From Glandiceps talaboti (taxonomy: Eukaryota; Hemichordata; Enteropneusta; Spengelidae), in contig NC_135571.1 of the NCBI RefSeq assembly GCF_964340395.1, positions 14,875,721 to 14,939,720 of the forward strand: 64,000 nucleotides of DNA, given 5' to 3'. A model generated the notes under the pieces. That model ran no database searches and was not told the origin of the DNA. It saw nothing but the letters and a program-made list of their open reading frames with translations. This document shows positions 47,911 to 59,049 of this stretch, piece after piece (position 1 is the first letter of the stretch; each line of letters begins with the position of its first letter). The translations under genes and the position numbers were made by a program.

Positions 47911-48760
47911 TAGAATTCCTTACTGAGTTATTCAATAGACATAGGCTTGCATATAGTACCTTAAATGGATACAGATCTGCTATCTCTTCTGTACATTTGC
48001 ACATTAATAATGAACCAGTTGGATCACATCCACTTATTACAAGATTATTTAAAGGTTTCTTTCGTGTTAGGCCACCTTTACCACGTTACCCAACAACCTG
48101 GAGTGTAGCGAAAGTTCTGCACTATTTAAAGTCACTGCATCCAGCAAGGAGTCTAAGCCTGAAGCAACTCACTCTTAAGACTGCAACTTTAATTGCACTA
48201 ACCTCCTCAGATAGAGGACAGACTTTAAGTAATTTGGACTTAAGATACTGTAATATATCGGACAGAGAAATCAATGTACTTTTGTTATCCCAAGTTTAAC
48301 CAAGACATCAACTGTTACCAGGCCTTCGCGGGTGGTGAAGTGTCCAAGTTTTGGTGACAAGGCATTGGATGTCAAATATTATGTTTCTACATATATATGG
48401 AGAACTACCAAGTTAAGAGATTATGTAGTAACAATGGGGAAAACCTGACCATCAAGATTATTTATTTCATTTGTTAAACCTTTTAATGAGGTTACTTCTC
48501 AGACTATTGCAAGATGGATAAAGACTACACTTGCTAGGGCAGGCATTGATACAAATAAGTTTAGAGCCCACAGCACTAGGGGAGCAGCAACGTCGGCAGC
48601 AATACGTCAGGGAGCAACCACTGCTCAGATTCTCCAACTTGGTGACTGGACTTCAGAATCTACATTCACACGGTTCTATCGCCGTCATACAGACAGCTCA
48701 GAGACTGGACGTTTGATACTTAGGGCTGTTCAGGAGACTGACAATTCAACCCACCAATAG
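47640..48760 (+). pseudogene. DIRS-like tyrosine recombinase, interrupted
   Basis: Frame one starts in the overlap (LRSHYRGLGLSQQATEIL, YDSKWKRFASWCV). It has an in-frame TAA at 47868-47870 and continues with VVEFLTELFNRHRLAYSTLN, GYRSAISSVH, and TSSDRGQTLSNLDLR. It stops at 48299. After a frameshift it resumes with FNEVTSQTIARWIKTTLARA, NKFRAHSTRGAATSAAIRQG and LGDWTSESTFTRFYRRH, ending at TAG 48760. The catalytic tyrosine-recombinase residues are visible: Arg in DRGQTL, His-x-x-Arg in HSTRG, and Tyr in RFYRR. The stop codons and frameshift mean this copy cannot make an intact enzyme. Confidence 0.88.
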
Positions 48761-48816
48761 GCATCCAGCTATGTAATCAGCTACTGTAGTTACTGAGCAG
48801 TAACTGATGAAGACTT

Positions 48817-48880
48817 GGAAAATTTGCCTACCTTAAGGACGTCAAATTAGAAGTCTTCGAGGGAACGTAGCAGTAACTAC
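48817..48880 (+). repeat. Left member of 64-bp inverted pair (DIRS-like 3' region)
   Basis: ggaaaatttgcctacctta to cgtagcagtaactac is an inverted copy of 49269-49332, with only a few mismatches. Confidence 0.93.
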
Positions 48881-49268
48881 TACGTTCTTCCCTCCCACCC
48901 AGCCCGATGCCAATTTTCTGGTGAGTTGACTTTTCTACCCTATTTACTGTGTTAAACAGTTATAATCAGTATTCTTGTTCATTTTAGGTTCCACTGGTCC
49001 CCTGCCTTTGTGCTCTTGTTTATTGGTCTTAGTACCATTGTTTTGCACTATGTTGCATATAAATTACCGCTCGTAATTGAGCAAAATTCTAGCTTAATTG
49101 CTAAATTTGGTCAGCACAAGTTGCTTATGACCTAGGGTACCATACCAGCTATCATGATATGGAACCTCTACAAGGTGCTCAGAAAGGTAAATGACGTAAG
49201 GTAGCCTTTTCAGGCTTTTATAGTACTATGGAAGGACGACACCTAGCGATGAATTAGGGAAAGCTACT

Positions 49269-49332
49269 GTAGTTACTGCTACGTTCCCTCGAAGACTTCT
49301 AATTTGACATCCTTTAGGTAGGCAAATTTTCC
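49269..49332 (-). repeat. Right member of 64-bp inverted pair
   Basis: gtagttactgctacgttccc to ggtaggcaaattttcc. Together with 48817-48880 it encloses about 390 bp of non-coding DNA, consistent with the inverted or internally complementary repeats of DIRS-like elements. Confidence 0.93.
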
Positions 49333-50320
49333 AATTTTTTATGTTTAACATGAATTCAAACTTTTTTTGGATTATGACTTGTACAAGTACCCAATTCAGA
49401 CCATTTTCAAAACCCGGTTTAATGTTTTCTGTTTTTCAATATATTTGCATGAAGGCTAATAGAAGAAACTTATTATATATTCAGCAGTTACTTAACAGTT
49501 TTGTAGAAGCCCTTTTCTGAGTGAAACTTTGTCACGTCCAATGTAGTAAAAATCCTGTCAAAATTAATACAGTTATTTAGCAAGCAGGGGGCATGCACAT
49601 TTGTGATTTTCAGAAGACTTGTACACCAGAAACACTTATTTTCTCAACAATTACACAAAAAGATCCTACAAAATATGCAAAACTGAAAAAATACAACAAA
49701 TAGTATACCACCCATTTATTTTAGATGGTTTTCAGATATTTCTTCCTTAGAAAGACTGGTAAAATTGTCTTAAAATCATTATGCTGTTGTGCTGTTTCAG
49801 ATTGTGACCCCTGTTTTCTTGTACTTTTGAAGTTTTATTACATCATTAAAAAATTACTATCTGAATGCATTGAATACAGGGTCTCCAAGGTTAATATTCC
49901 TCATTGACAAGTAACTATTCTCAGAAATAATGCACATAATATTCACTTTTCCTTGAGTTTCTTAGTATTAAGCACATAGTTCTGGACTACTTTCTGTGCT
50001 AACATCTTCCAGGCAATTAAATTTCATCATGAGATGGAAAAATAAAACTTTGAAAGAAATTAAAGTTTTCTCCCTTTTAAGAGCTCTTCCATTTTGTCAC
50101 ATCCTATGTACATGTAGGTGTTGTGCCAAAGTTAACAGGATAATTCACTTGCAGAATCACTTTGCAGAAGCACAGTACTAAAAAGAGTGACAATGATTGC
50201 TGTTAAGAACTGAGAGAGTGGCAGAACAGGATATTAATCAAGAAACATCTATTGACAACTATTTAAAGTTATTGTACCATTCTTATTTAAGTAGAATACT
50301 TGATTAAAAACAAAAAAATA
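49333..50320. other. RABL2 intron 6, nothing recognised
   Basis: AT-rich intron DNA without recognisable repeats or exons. Confidence 0.5.
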
Positions 50321-51731
50321 CCGCCAATGGCGTTGTAGCACAACTGTACAGTTTTAAATGTTTATCCATATGCTAGTCCATGCTAACAATAGGTGTTCAT
50401 TTGCTGAATAACTATCCAGTTGCCTATCCAACCATGTTGCTATCTTTATGATAAATGTTATCATTTGGCTGTTGCTATGGGCGTGGTCATGTTGTTAGAT
50501 ATATTTGCATACATTTATGTATGTTTTTGTTCACTTGTGTATGAATTCCTGATATTGTCTTTGCAATACACGTGATCATTTGGCTGTTGCTATGGGCATG
50601 GTCTTGTTGCTAGGCAAATTTAAATACATTTTTTGAATGTTTATTCAATTGTCTATTAAACCCCATTGTTATCTTTGTGAAATACACCACCGTTTGGCTG
50701 TTGCTATGGGCGTGGTCATGGTTACTAGGGTATTTGCATACATTTTTTGAATGTTTATTCATTTGTCTATTAAACCCCATTGTTATCTTTGTGAAATACA
50801 CCACCGTTTGGCTGTTGCCATGGGCGTGGTCATGGTTACTAGGGTATTTGTACACATTTTTTGAATTTTTATTCATTTGTCTTTCTATTCCTGTTGTTAT
50901 CTTTGCAAAATACGTGATTATTTGGCTGTTGCTATGGGTGTGGTCTTGTTGCTATGCAAATTTACATACATTTTTTGAATGTTTATTCAATTGTCTATTA
51001 AACCCTGTTGTTATCTTTGTGAAATACACCACTGTTTGGCTGTTGCTATGGGCGTGGTCATGGTTGCTAGGGTATTTGCACACATTTTTTGAATGTTTAC
51101 TCACTTGCCTACCAGATGATGTTGTTATTTGACCAAAATATACTGCCATTTGGTTGTTGCTAAAGGGCGTGGTCATGGTCGCTAGGGCCAATTTGGTCAA
51201 AATATTTTGAAGAAAATCTGCAGAATAACAGTTTCAGAAACATCTCGCCAAGTTTCACGCTCATTGACCAAGTACTTTTTGAGATTAAGTTTTTGACCAA
51301 AAATGAACATTCTTACACCTAATTTGCATATCACTCATGGAATCATTGTATGCTTAATATATCTTCGTCCATACATCCCTAGATGCATCCCCATCAAATT
51401 TCAGCCCAATCTGCTCAGTAGTTTTGGAATTATAGATTTTTAACCAAAAAGACACATTTTTAGCCCTAATTTGCATATCACTGATGGAATCATCATGTCA
51501 TGAACAAATCTTACTTTACACCCCCTAAAGAATCTTCCCACCAAATTTTGCACCAATCTGCCCAGTAGTTTCTGAGTTTAAGTTTTTTGACCAAAAATCA
51601 CATTTTTTGACCCAAATCACACACCTGTGATGCGATCATTTTGATTTGAACAATTTCCCGACTAGACACCCAAGGTAATGGACCCACCAAATATCATGGC
51701 AATCGGTTCAGCAGTTTTTGACTTTAAGTTG

Positions 51732-51777
<46 letters not shown>

Positions 51778-52239
51778 GACGCCGGGCGATCCAATGATCA
51801 CCCTCGTGCTGCAATCATTTTCATTTCAAACTTAGTAAAATTTCCACCAAGAAAGAAAGGGCATATTTACCAGTCTTATTTACATAACCTATTGTAATAA
51901 CTGGATTTAGAATGTGCATATGAACTTTGCCCAGTGATTATATAACGTTACCTAACACATCCCCTCATGGTGTTCACTGAGAACAAAGAAGATTTTGAAG
52001 GAAAATCACATTTTTGGACCCAAATCCCACATCGCTGATGCAATCACTTTCATTTGAACAATTTCCCAACTAGACACCAAAAGTAATATGACCACCAAAT
52101 ATCAAAGAAATCGGTCCAGCAGTTTTTGACTTTAAGTTGTTTACACACATTCACACACACACACACACACACAGACAGACAGACAGACAGACACTTTGCC
52201 ATGCCTATAGCACTACTGAACATTCAGTTCAGTGGTGCT
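50321..52239 (+). mobile_element. Unclassified interspersed repeat, longest copy
   Basis: Begins ccgccaatggcgttgtagca, matching the copy at 17239. It contains seven or so ggctgttgctatgggcgtgg subunits of about 135-150 bp, then the aatttgcatatcactgatg tail modules. The CA/CAGACAGA end region appears twice (51737-51780 and 52146-52195), so the 3' module is duplicated. It ends gttcagtggtgct before an A-run. It is in RABL2 intron 6. Confidence 0.8.
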
Positions 52240-52575
52240 AAAAAATTGAATTTGCTTCACAACAGTAAGTTTTTTATCCATTTCTGATTATGTCACATCC
52301 TATGTAGGCAATTTGCATAGGTTATTTTCTTTCTTTATTGTGAATAGGTCTGATTTGGATAAAGATACAATAAAGAATTATTATTATTATTATTATTACT
52401 ATAACGTAGCATGGCCGAATCTCAAAAATTTTGCTAAAAGTTATCTTTTCACATAAACTGTAATAGACATTAGGTGTCCTACTTTCCTACTAGGGTGGAA
52501 AATAATACCAACTGAGAAATTTATTTTTTGGTAACTTTGTCCACCAAAATGGTACCTTAAGCTTGCCTGCACTGA
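52240..52575. other. RABL2 intron 6 with short (TTA)n
   Basis: Intron DNA with a (tta)n tract near 52378-52400. Otherwise nothing is recognised. Confidence 0.5.
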
Positions 52576-53440
52576 TATATGCCTACCCCTGTTGTTATCT
52601 TTACAATGATATACACCATCATTTGGTTATTGCCATGGGTGTGGTCTTGTTGCTAGGCAGACATGTATCCACTTTCTTGGATATATATATCCACTAGCCT
52701 AACTAATCTTGTTGTTTTATTTGCAATACACACCACCATTGGACTACTGCTATTGACATGACCATGCTGCTAGATACATTTGTATACATTTTTAAATGTT
52801 TACTCACTTGCCTACCCATCCCTGTATCTTTGCAATATACATCATCATTGGACTTTTGCTATACGCATGGTCTTATTGCTATGTAAATTTGCATAGTTTT
52901 GAATGTTTATTCATTTGCTTCCTTGTTCCTGTATTTATCTTTGCAATATACATCACCATTTGACTGTTGCTATGAATGAGGTCTAGTTGCTAGGCATTTT
53001 TGCACACATTTTTTGAATGTTTATTCACTAGTCCACCCAAAACTGCAATATGTACTTCTACTTTGCTGTTGCTATGTGCATGGATTTGCTTTGACCAAAA
53101 ATACCCCCAAAATTGCTGATTTCTATCAAATTGACATGAACAAATCTGAATAAACAATTCAACCATCAGTTTTGGAGAAGTTGAAAATATCATTTTTGAC
53201 CAAAAATACCATAAGAATTTGGGAAACATAGAAAATGACTGATAGTAGCTTGTCATGAACAAATCTGAATAGACTCACTCCACAGAACATGCATATCAAA
53301 TATCAAAGCAATTCAACCACTGGTTTCAAAGAAGTTTAAAGTTATCAAAATTAGCTAAAAAAACTCTCTACAAATCAATTTGGAATTAACAAACCTGAAA
53401 AGGACATGCACACCGAATATCAAAGCATTCTCACTGTCCT
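52576..53440 (+). mobile_element. Unclassified interspersed repeat, old diverged copy
   Basis: Contains diverged gttgttatctttacaatgat, tggtcttgttgctaggcag and catttttaaatgtttactca subunits, then ttttgaccaaaaatacc modules. It lacks the terminal CA tract. Confidence 0.65.
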
Positions 53441-53606
53441 TTACAGGGTAAGGGGGTGTGGTTATGTAATGCAATATAACCACTAGACCAAAGTTCAAGG
53501 GATGTTCCATTATCCTGTAGGGGTGTTTTCATGTTTGAATTGTGTTTCTCCCACTGCATGTGTATGTTGTCTACATTGCCAATTGGCAGTATTTTGACTA
53601 ACTAAC

Positions 53607-53690
53607 CTCTAATTCTCTCATTACTTCATCCATAAAGTCTGTGGAGTTCTCTTTGTATGCTACAGCTAGTTTAATGGCTTGTCTAAATAA
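53607..53690 (-). CDS. RABL2: RABL2, coding exon 6
   Basis: This exon encodes residues 168-195, LFRQAIKLAVAYKENSTDFM followed by DEVMRELE. It matches the last helix of the G domain and the conserved DFMDE.M.ELE stretch of RABL2. The acceptor is ttgttttcag and the donor is GAG followed by gttagt, with 84 nt and phase 0 on both sides. It is one of the few exons here without a minisatellite immediately after its donor. Confidence 0.95.
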
Positions 53691-53832
53691 CTGAAAACAA
53701 ATACACAAAATTCACAAGATTATTAGTACAGATGAAAAAAAATCTAGTATAATTGAAAAAAAATGCACAAAATTTGCAAAATTATTAGTAGAATAACTAA
53801 GACTAGAAGACACTCAGTTGAAGGGTTACTGC

Positions 53833-54940
53833 ACAGTACATGTACAACTTACTATGTTATAAGCACAGTACATGTACAACTTACTATGTTATAAGCACAG
53901 TTCATGTACAACTTACTATGTTATAAGCACAGTACATGTACAACTTACTATGTTATAAGCACAGTACATGTACAACTTACTATGTTATAAGCACAGTACA
54001 TGTACAACTTACTATGTTATAAGCACAGTACATGTACAATTTACTACGTTATAAGCACAGTACATGTACAACTTACTATGTTATAAGCACAGTACATGTA
54101 CAACTTACTGTTATAAGCACAGTACATGTACAACTTACTATGTTATAAGCACAGTACATGTACAACTTACTATGTTATAAGCACAGTACATGTACAACTT
54201 ACTATGTTATAAGCACAGTACATGTACAACTTACTATGTTATAAGCACAGTACATGTACATGTACAACTTACTATGTTATAAGCACAGTACATGTACAAC
54301 TTACTATGTTATAAGCACTGTACAATTTACTACGTTATAAGCACAGTATAATTTACTATGTTATATAAGCACTGTACAACTTACTACGTTATAAGCACTG
54401 TACAACATACTACGTTATAAGCACTGTACAACTTACTACGTTATAATCACTGTACAACTTACTACGTTATAAGCACTGCACATGTACAACTTACTACGTT
54501 ATAAGCACTGTACAACTTACTACGTTATAATCACTGTACAACTTACTACGTTATAATCACTGTACAACTTACTACGTTACAAGCACTGTACAACTTACTA
54601 CGTTATAAGCACTGTACAACTTACTACGTTATAATCACTGTACAACTTACTATGTTATAATCACTGTACAACTATGTTATAATCACTGTACAACTTACTA
54701 CGTTATAATCACTGTACAACTTACTACGTTATAAGCACAGTACAACTTACTACGTTATAAGCACAGTACAACTTACTACGTTATAATCACTGTACAACTT
54801 ACTACGTTATAATCACTGTACAACTTACTACGTTATAATCACTGTACAACTTACTACGTTATAATCACTGTACAACTTACTATGTTATAAGCACTGTACA
54901 ACTAACTACGTTATAAGCACAGTACATTTTGTACAACTTA
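53833..54940. repeat. 28-33 bp minisatellite reaching the RABL2 exon 5 donor
   Basis: About 37 units of gtacaacttactatgttata, agcacagtacat. They shorten to 28 bp (gcactgtacaacttactacg) in the right half, near 54300. On the transcribed strand each unit carries gtaagttgtac, identical to the first bases of the genuine exon 5 donor at 54941. Confidence 0.95.
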
Positions 54941-54941
54941 C

Positions 54942-55151
54942 CTTGACTACATTTGTACCATCTGATGCTGACACAAAATAAAAAGGCATATTATGTTTCT
55001 TGGCAAAGTTGAAAGCTTTCTTTGTTACATTATAGTCGACATCAATCTTATTGGCTGCACATATACATGGGATAGCTGATCTGTACTCTCTCAATTCTTT
55101 GTACCAATTTGGAAGATTTTTATACGTAATTTTTCTTGTAATGTCAAATAC
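54942..55151 (-). CDS. RABL2: RABL2, coding exon 5 (NKID and SAS motifs)
   Basis: This exon encodes residues 98-167. It begins VFDITRKITYKNLPNWYKEL, then the base-recognition motif NKID (residues 131-134), then NFAKKHNMPFYFVSASDGTN, which includes the G5 SAS motif (158-160). This is nearly residue-for-residue vertebrate RABL2. The acceptor is tattacag and the donor is GTCAAG followed by gtaagttgt. It is 210 nt long with phase 0 on both ends. The donor is the edge of a large minisatellite. Confidence 0.97.
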
Positions 55152-55900
55152 CTGTAATACATAACCATAATAAACTATAAGACATTGAAGAAAGTATAAT
55201 ATTCAAAATGTCATTTCTCTTTATCCATCTGTGCATTAGTGTGTGAAATTTCAAAATGATATGTCCATATTAGATGAAATTGAAATGATGATAAATATTT
55301 CATCTGTTTGTGAACTCTGCACCCATTGTAAACCTATTTTAAGGCCAATGAAAATAAAGAATTGTTTTCTGCCGAGTTTGCATCACTTAACTACCATGCC
55401 TCGATCTTCTTTTTTCTTGTGTTTGTCCAGCCAATGCAGACTGCAGATCCAAGGGAAAACACAAAATAACTCTCCCTACATTAATTGCTACTTCAGGGAA
55501 GACAACTACACAACTAATCATGAACGATTAACAAAGAAATTTGTGTCGTCACACCACTTCAGGGATGAACAAATCCACTGGTCCTGGGTTCAGGGACTAG
55601 CGATTTATTTGGGCTGACCACACAAATTTTACCTTGTCTGGTCCATTGGACCAGTACCTTACAGTTAATAACTATGTTAAAAAGTGGTCTGAATATACAG
55701 ATTCATAGGTAGGTTTTAATATTTCACATTAGCGGGACCTGGGACCATGAATTCTTTCAGGAGGACCACTGGATTTTTAAGGCACTGGCCGAGGGACCAC
55801 CATTTCATAAAATGATTTGTTCTCCCTGCACTTGAGGCAACATTTCCTGGCCAGAAACAACAACTTTCTTTCCGGGAAATTACTTGAGGCTACGTTTGGA
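55152..55900. other. RABL2 intron 4, no exon recognised
   Basis: A 124-codon plus-strand open frame (55243-55617) has no recognisable domain and is antisense to the intron. I regard it as chance. Confidence 0.5.
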
Positions 55901-56215
55901 CAATTATTTTAGATGGTTGCTATGGCAGTGCCTACCAATATTTTAGATGGTTGCTATGGCACTGCCTACCAATATTTTAGATGGTTGCTATGGCACTGCC
56001 TAACATTATTTTAGATGGTTGCTATGGCACTGCCTACCAATATTTTAGATGGTTGTTATGGCACTGCCTAACATTATTTTAGATGGTTGCTATGGCACTG
56101 CCTACCAATATTTTAGATGGTTACTATGGCACTGCCTACCAATATTTTAGATGGTTACTATGGCACTGCCTACCAATATTTTAGATGGTTGCTATGGTAC
56201 ATCACGTGGTTGCTA
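55901..56215. repeat. 34-bp minisatellite, about 9 copies
   Basis: Units of ttttagatggttgctatggc and actgcctaccaata with small variants. The core resembles the gttgctatgg motif of the interspersed repeat family. Confidence 0.95.
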
Positions 56216-56337
56216 TGGTACATTACATGTGATCTCACAAAAACTCATGTGACAGAATATGACTTATTATACAACTGAAAGACAGAAAAGTAGCCAAGGA
56301 CAGAAGAAAAAAGTCCACAAAAGTAATCATTCAATAG

Positions 56338-56371
<34 letters not shown>
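56338..56371. repeat. (ATCA)n microsatellite
   Basis: About eight copies of atca. Confidence 0.95.
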
Positions 56372-56389
56372 TACAGGATCCTTGTCCCT

Positions 56390-56886
56390 TGTGCTATAGA
56401 TAGACAAGTAGATGGCTAGATCTAACTTACCAGTATACAGCAATGTGCTATAGATAGACAAGTAGATGGATAGATCTAACTTACCAGTATACAGCAATGT
56501 GCTATAGATAGACAAGTAGATGGCTAGATCTAACTTACCAGTATACAGCAATGTGCTATAGATAGACAAGTAGATGGATACAATGTAGATCTAACTTACC
56601 AGTATACAGCAATGTGCTATAGATAGACAAGTAGATGGATAGATCTAACTTACCAGTATACAGCAATGTGCTATAGATAGACAAGTAGATGGCTAGATCT
56701 AACTTACCAGTATACAGCAATGTGCTATAGATAGACAAGTAGATGGATAGATCTAACTTACCAGTATACAGCAATGTGCTATAGATAGACAAGTAGATGG
56801 CTAGATCTAACTTACCAGTATACAGCAATGTGCTATAGATAGACAAGTAGATGGATAGATCTAACTTACCAGTATACAGCAATGTG
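56390..56886. repeat. 54-bp minisatellite containing the RABL2 exon 4 splice donor
   Basis: About nine units of 54 bp. On the transcribed strand each contains gcacattgctgtatactg followed by gtaagttagatc, which is the last 18 nt of exon 4 plus its donor. The genuine exon end (56870) is the outermost copy. Units alternate between gatggatag and gatggctag. Confidence 0.97.
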
Positions 56887-56949
56887 CTTGATGATAATAT
56901 GAAGGGTGCATACTACTAAATCTTTCCTGACCAGCCGTATCCCAGAAGT
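56870..56949 (-). CDS. RABL2: RABL2, coding exon 4 (switch II, WDTAGQE)
   Basis: This exon encodes residues 71-97, including WDTAGQERF (73-81), the G3/switch II motif with the Rab-type Gln. HPSYYHQAHCCIL follows. The acceptor is tttgttgatag and the first two bases complete Asp71. The donor is ATACTG followed by gtaagtt in phase 0. The last 18 nt of the exon and the donor are repeated about eight more times in the intron as a 54-bp minisatellite. Reading through the genuine donor meets an in-frame TAG within three codons. Confidence 0.97.
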
Positions 56950-57046
56950 CTATCAACAAAAGGAAAAGATAGGTTGAAAGTCATAAATACCATTGGTCAA
57001 GATAATTCTAGTTTGTGTGAATATGTGTACTAAGTACAAGTCATAG

Positions 57047-57640
57047 ACTGTAAGATATGTTGTGTTGTTCAGTCCTATCAGACTTCTAAACCACTGTAAG
57101 ATATGTTGTGTTGTTCAGCCCTATCAGACTTCTAAACCACTGTAAGATACGTTGTGTTGTTCAGTCCTATCAGACTTCTAAACCACTGTAAGATATGTTG
57201 TGTTGTTCAGCCCATCAGACTTCTAAACCACTGTAAGATATGTTGTGTTGTTCAGCCTATCAGACTTCTAAACCACTGTAAGATATGTTGTGTTGTTCAG
57301 CCCATCAGACTTCTAAACCACTGTAAGATATGTTGTGTTGTTCAGCCCTATCAGACTTCTAAACCACTGTAAGATATGTTGTGTTGTTCAGTCCTATCAG
57401 ACTTCTAAACCACTGTAAGATATGTTGTGTTGTTCAGCCTATCAGACTTCTAAACCACTGTAAGATATGTTGTGTTGTTCAGCCCTATCAGACTTCTAAA
57501 CCACTGTAAGATATGTTGTGTTGTTCAGTCCTATAAGACTTCTAAACCACTGTAAGGTACGTTGTGTTGTTCAGTCCTATAAGACTTCTAAACCACTGTA
57601 AGGTACATGTACATGTATGTTGTGTTGTTCAGCCCTATCA
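57047..57640. repeat. ~46-bp minisatellite next to the RABL2 exon 3 donor
   Basis: About 13 units of ctgtaagatatgttgtgttg, ttcagccctatcagacttct, aaacca, with length variants from loss of ct or cc. The right end is about 40 nt from the exon 3 donor (57680). Confidence 0.95.
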
Positions 57641-57680
57641 CTGTACATACTTACCTATAGAAGTTAGTATACAGACTTAC

Positions 57681-57760
57681 CTACTACCACATCTTTGCCA
57701 TCCACAGTTGTATTGTAACGAAATAAAGTTAATGCATATGTTGATAACTGTTGAGGTTGA
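57681..57760 (-). CDS. RABL2: RABL2, coding exon 3 (switch I / effector region)
   Basis: This exon encodes the end of residue 44 to residue 70 plus the first base of Asp71: QPQQLSTYALTLFRYNTTVD then GKDVVV. It aligns without gaps to the QPQQLSTYALTLY..TATVDGK segment of vertebrate RABL2 and so covers switch I and strand beta-2. The acceptor is attttaacag and the donor is GTAGTAG followed by gtaagtc. Its length is 80 nt (1+78+1). Confidence 0.96.
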
Positions 57761-58089
57761 CTGTTAAAATGGTTGTCAAGGAAACAGAACACTAATCAAT
57801 TGAAGACTGCTGTCATTATGAATTATAAAGCAAGGTCAAAGGTCAATTGCACAGACACTGCATATGTTTGGTAAATTATGATACTGAATATTAAGTCTAG
57901 GTAAAAGGTTATTGTAGGGTCTATGTATAACTGTATAATGGTAGTGATGATGAATAATTAAAACAAAGAGAAAGTCAAACGTCAATTTTACATAAGAAAT
58001 TCTCACAATGAAAACTAGCAAGGGGATTTTAATGTTTATTAAAATGCCTACCCTGGTAACCCATCCCTTGTGTTATATTTCAATAAACC
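57761..58089. other. RABL2 intron 2, nothing recognised
   Basis: Intron DNA with one aaggtcaaaggtcaa motif near 57832. Confidence 0.5.
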
Positions 58090-58245
58090 CTATTACATGT
58101 ATTTGACTTTTGCTAAGAGCATGGTCATGGTTGCTAGGACTACCAACCCACAATTTGCTGACTAACACTTTTAGAATCATTACCAATTTTATCCCCTGTG
58201 GTTTGAGAAGTAAAGTCAATATCAAAATCGCTTGCATCATCTACA

Positions 58246-58297
<52 letters not shown>

Positions 58298-58330
58298 TGA
58301 CAGACTTTAACATGAACCATTGGTTCAATC
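58090..58330 (+). mobile_element. Short derivative of the interspersed repeat family with (ACAG)n
   Basis: Contains agagcatggtcatggttgct, then a pure (acag)n tract (about 58247-58300), then the tgaaccattggttca hairpin-like end. Confidence 0.6.
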
Positions 58331-59045
58331 TGTTTTGAAATCTTCCTAGCATTGGGCAAAATTAACAGGCATAGAACTAGTAGCAAGGTGCATCTGCATA
58401 TTTTGAGTCCTGAACACAGGGGAAGACACTTGAATTGAATCTCTACATGAATCTCTTTGAGTTATGGAAGATTTTATGTTAATTTTAACCAAAATATAAA
58501 TATATTGTTCATCCATACTGGTCAAGGTTGCACAATAAAGATGTATCCATATGCCCCTATAGCATATGATATGTGTGCCAAGTCTGGTTGATATTGAGTT
58601 GTGAGTGTCAGATATAACACTGTCCATGGATCAGCAGTGATCATTGGAAAAAAGTGAATAACTTGTGTGAAAAGTATGTTTTTTCTCTATTATACAAAAG
58701 AGAAAAATATCAATGTAATCTCTCTGGGTTTAACGCCAGTAAAACTAAGCCCAAACACTGCTATTGCTTAGCTACAGAAGAATTTAATTTAATAGAAGAC
58801 TGGTTGTCATGGTAATCTCTATACAGTAACAAGTCTATATATACATTTTGTACAAATATTAACAAGTTGTCTACATGACGGTCTACAACATGTATTTATA
58901 TATTCACACTTGCAAAACACAAAATATACATGAAATTATTGCACAGAATAAAAACCAATTCAAATACTTAGTATTAAGAACAATTTACACTACCTTTGTT
59001 TTGTCTTCAAAATAAAATGAGTTAAGTGTGATCCTTCTTGTAATT
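58331..59045. other. RABL2 intron 2, no exon recognised
   Basis: AT-rich intron DNA, probably containing fragments of old interspersed repeats (tggttgatattgagttgtga). Confidence 0.4.
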
Positions 59046-59049
59046 TTAA

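Larger units (their letters stand above)
47185..49332 (+). mobile_element. DIRS-like tyrosine-recombinase retroelement, 5'-truncated and decayed
   Basis: The order is RNase H region, an overlapping tyrosine recombinase frame, then a 64-bp inverted pair around about 390 bp of non-coding DNA. This order is characteristic of the DIRS group, which integrates by a tyrosine recombinase instead of a DDE integrase. The RT domain and left terminus are missing. It is inserted in RABL2 intron 6, antisense to the gene. Confidence 0.85.

Noticed and set aside
55243-55617. 124-codon plus-strand frame in RABL2 intron 4
   Set aside because: No recognisable domain, lies antisense in an intron, and composition is that of surrounding DNA.
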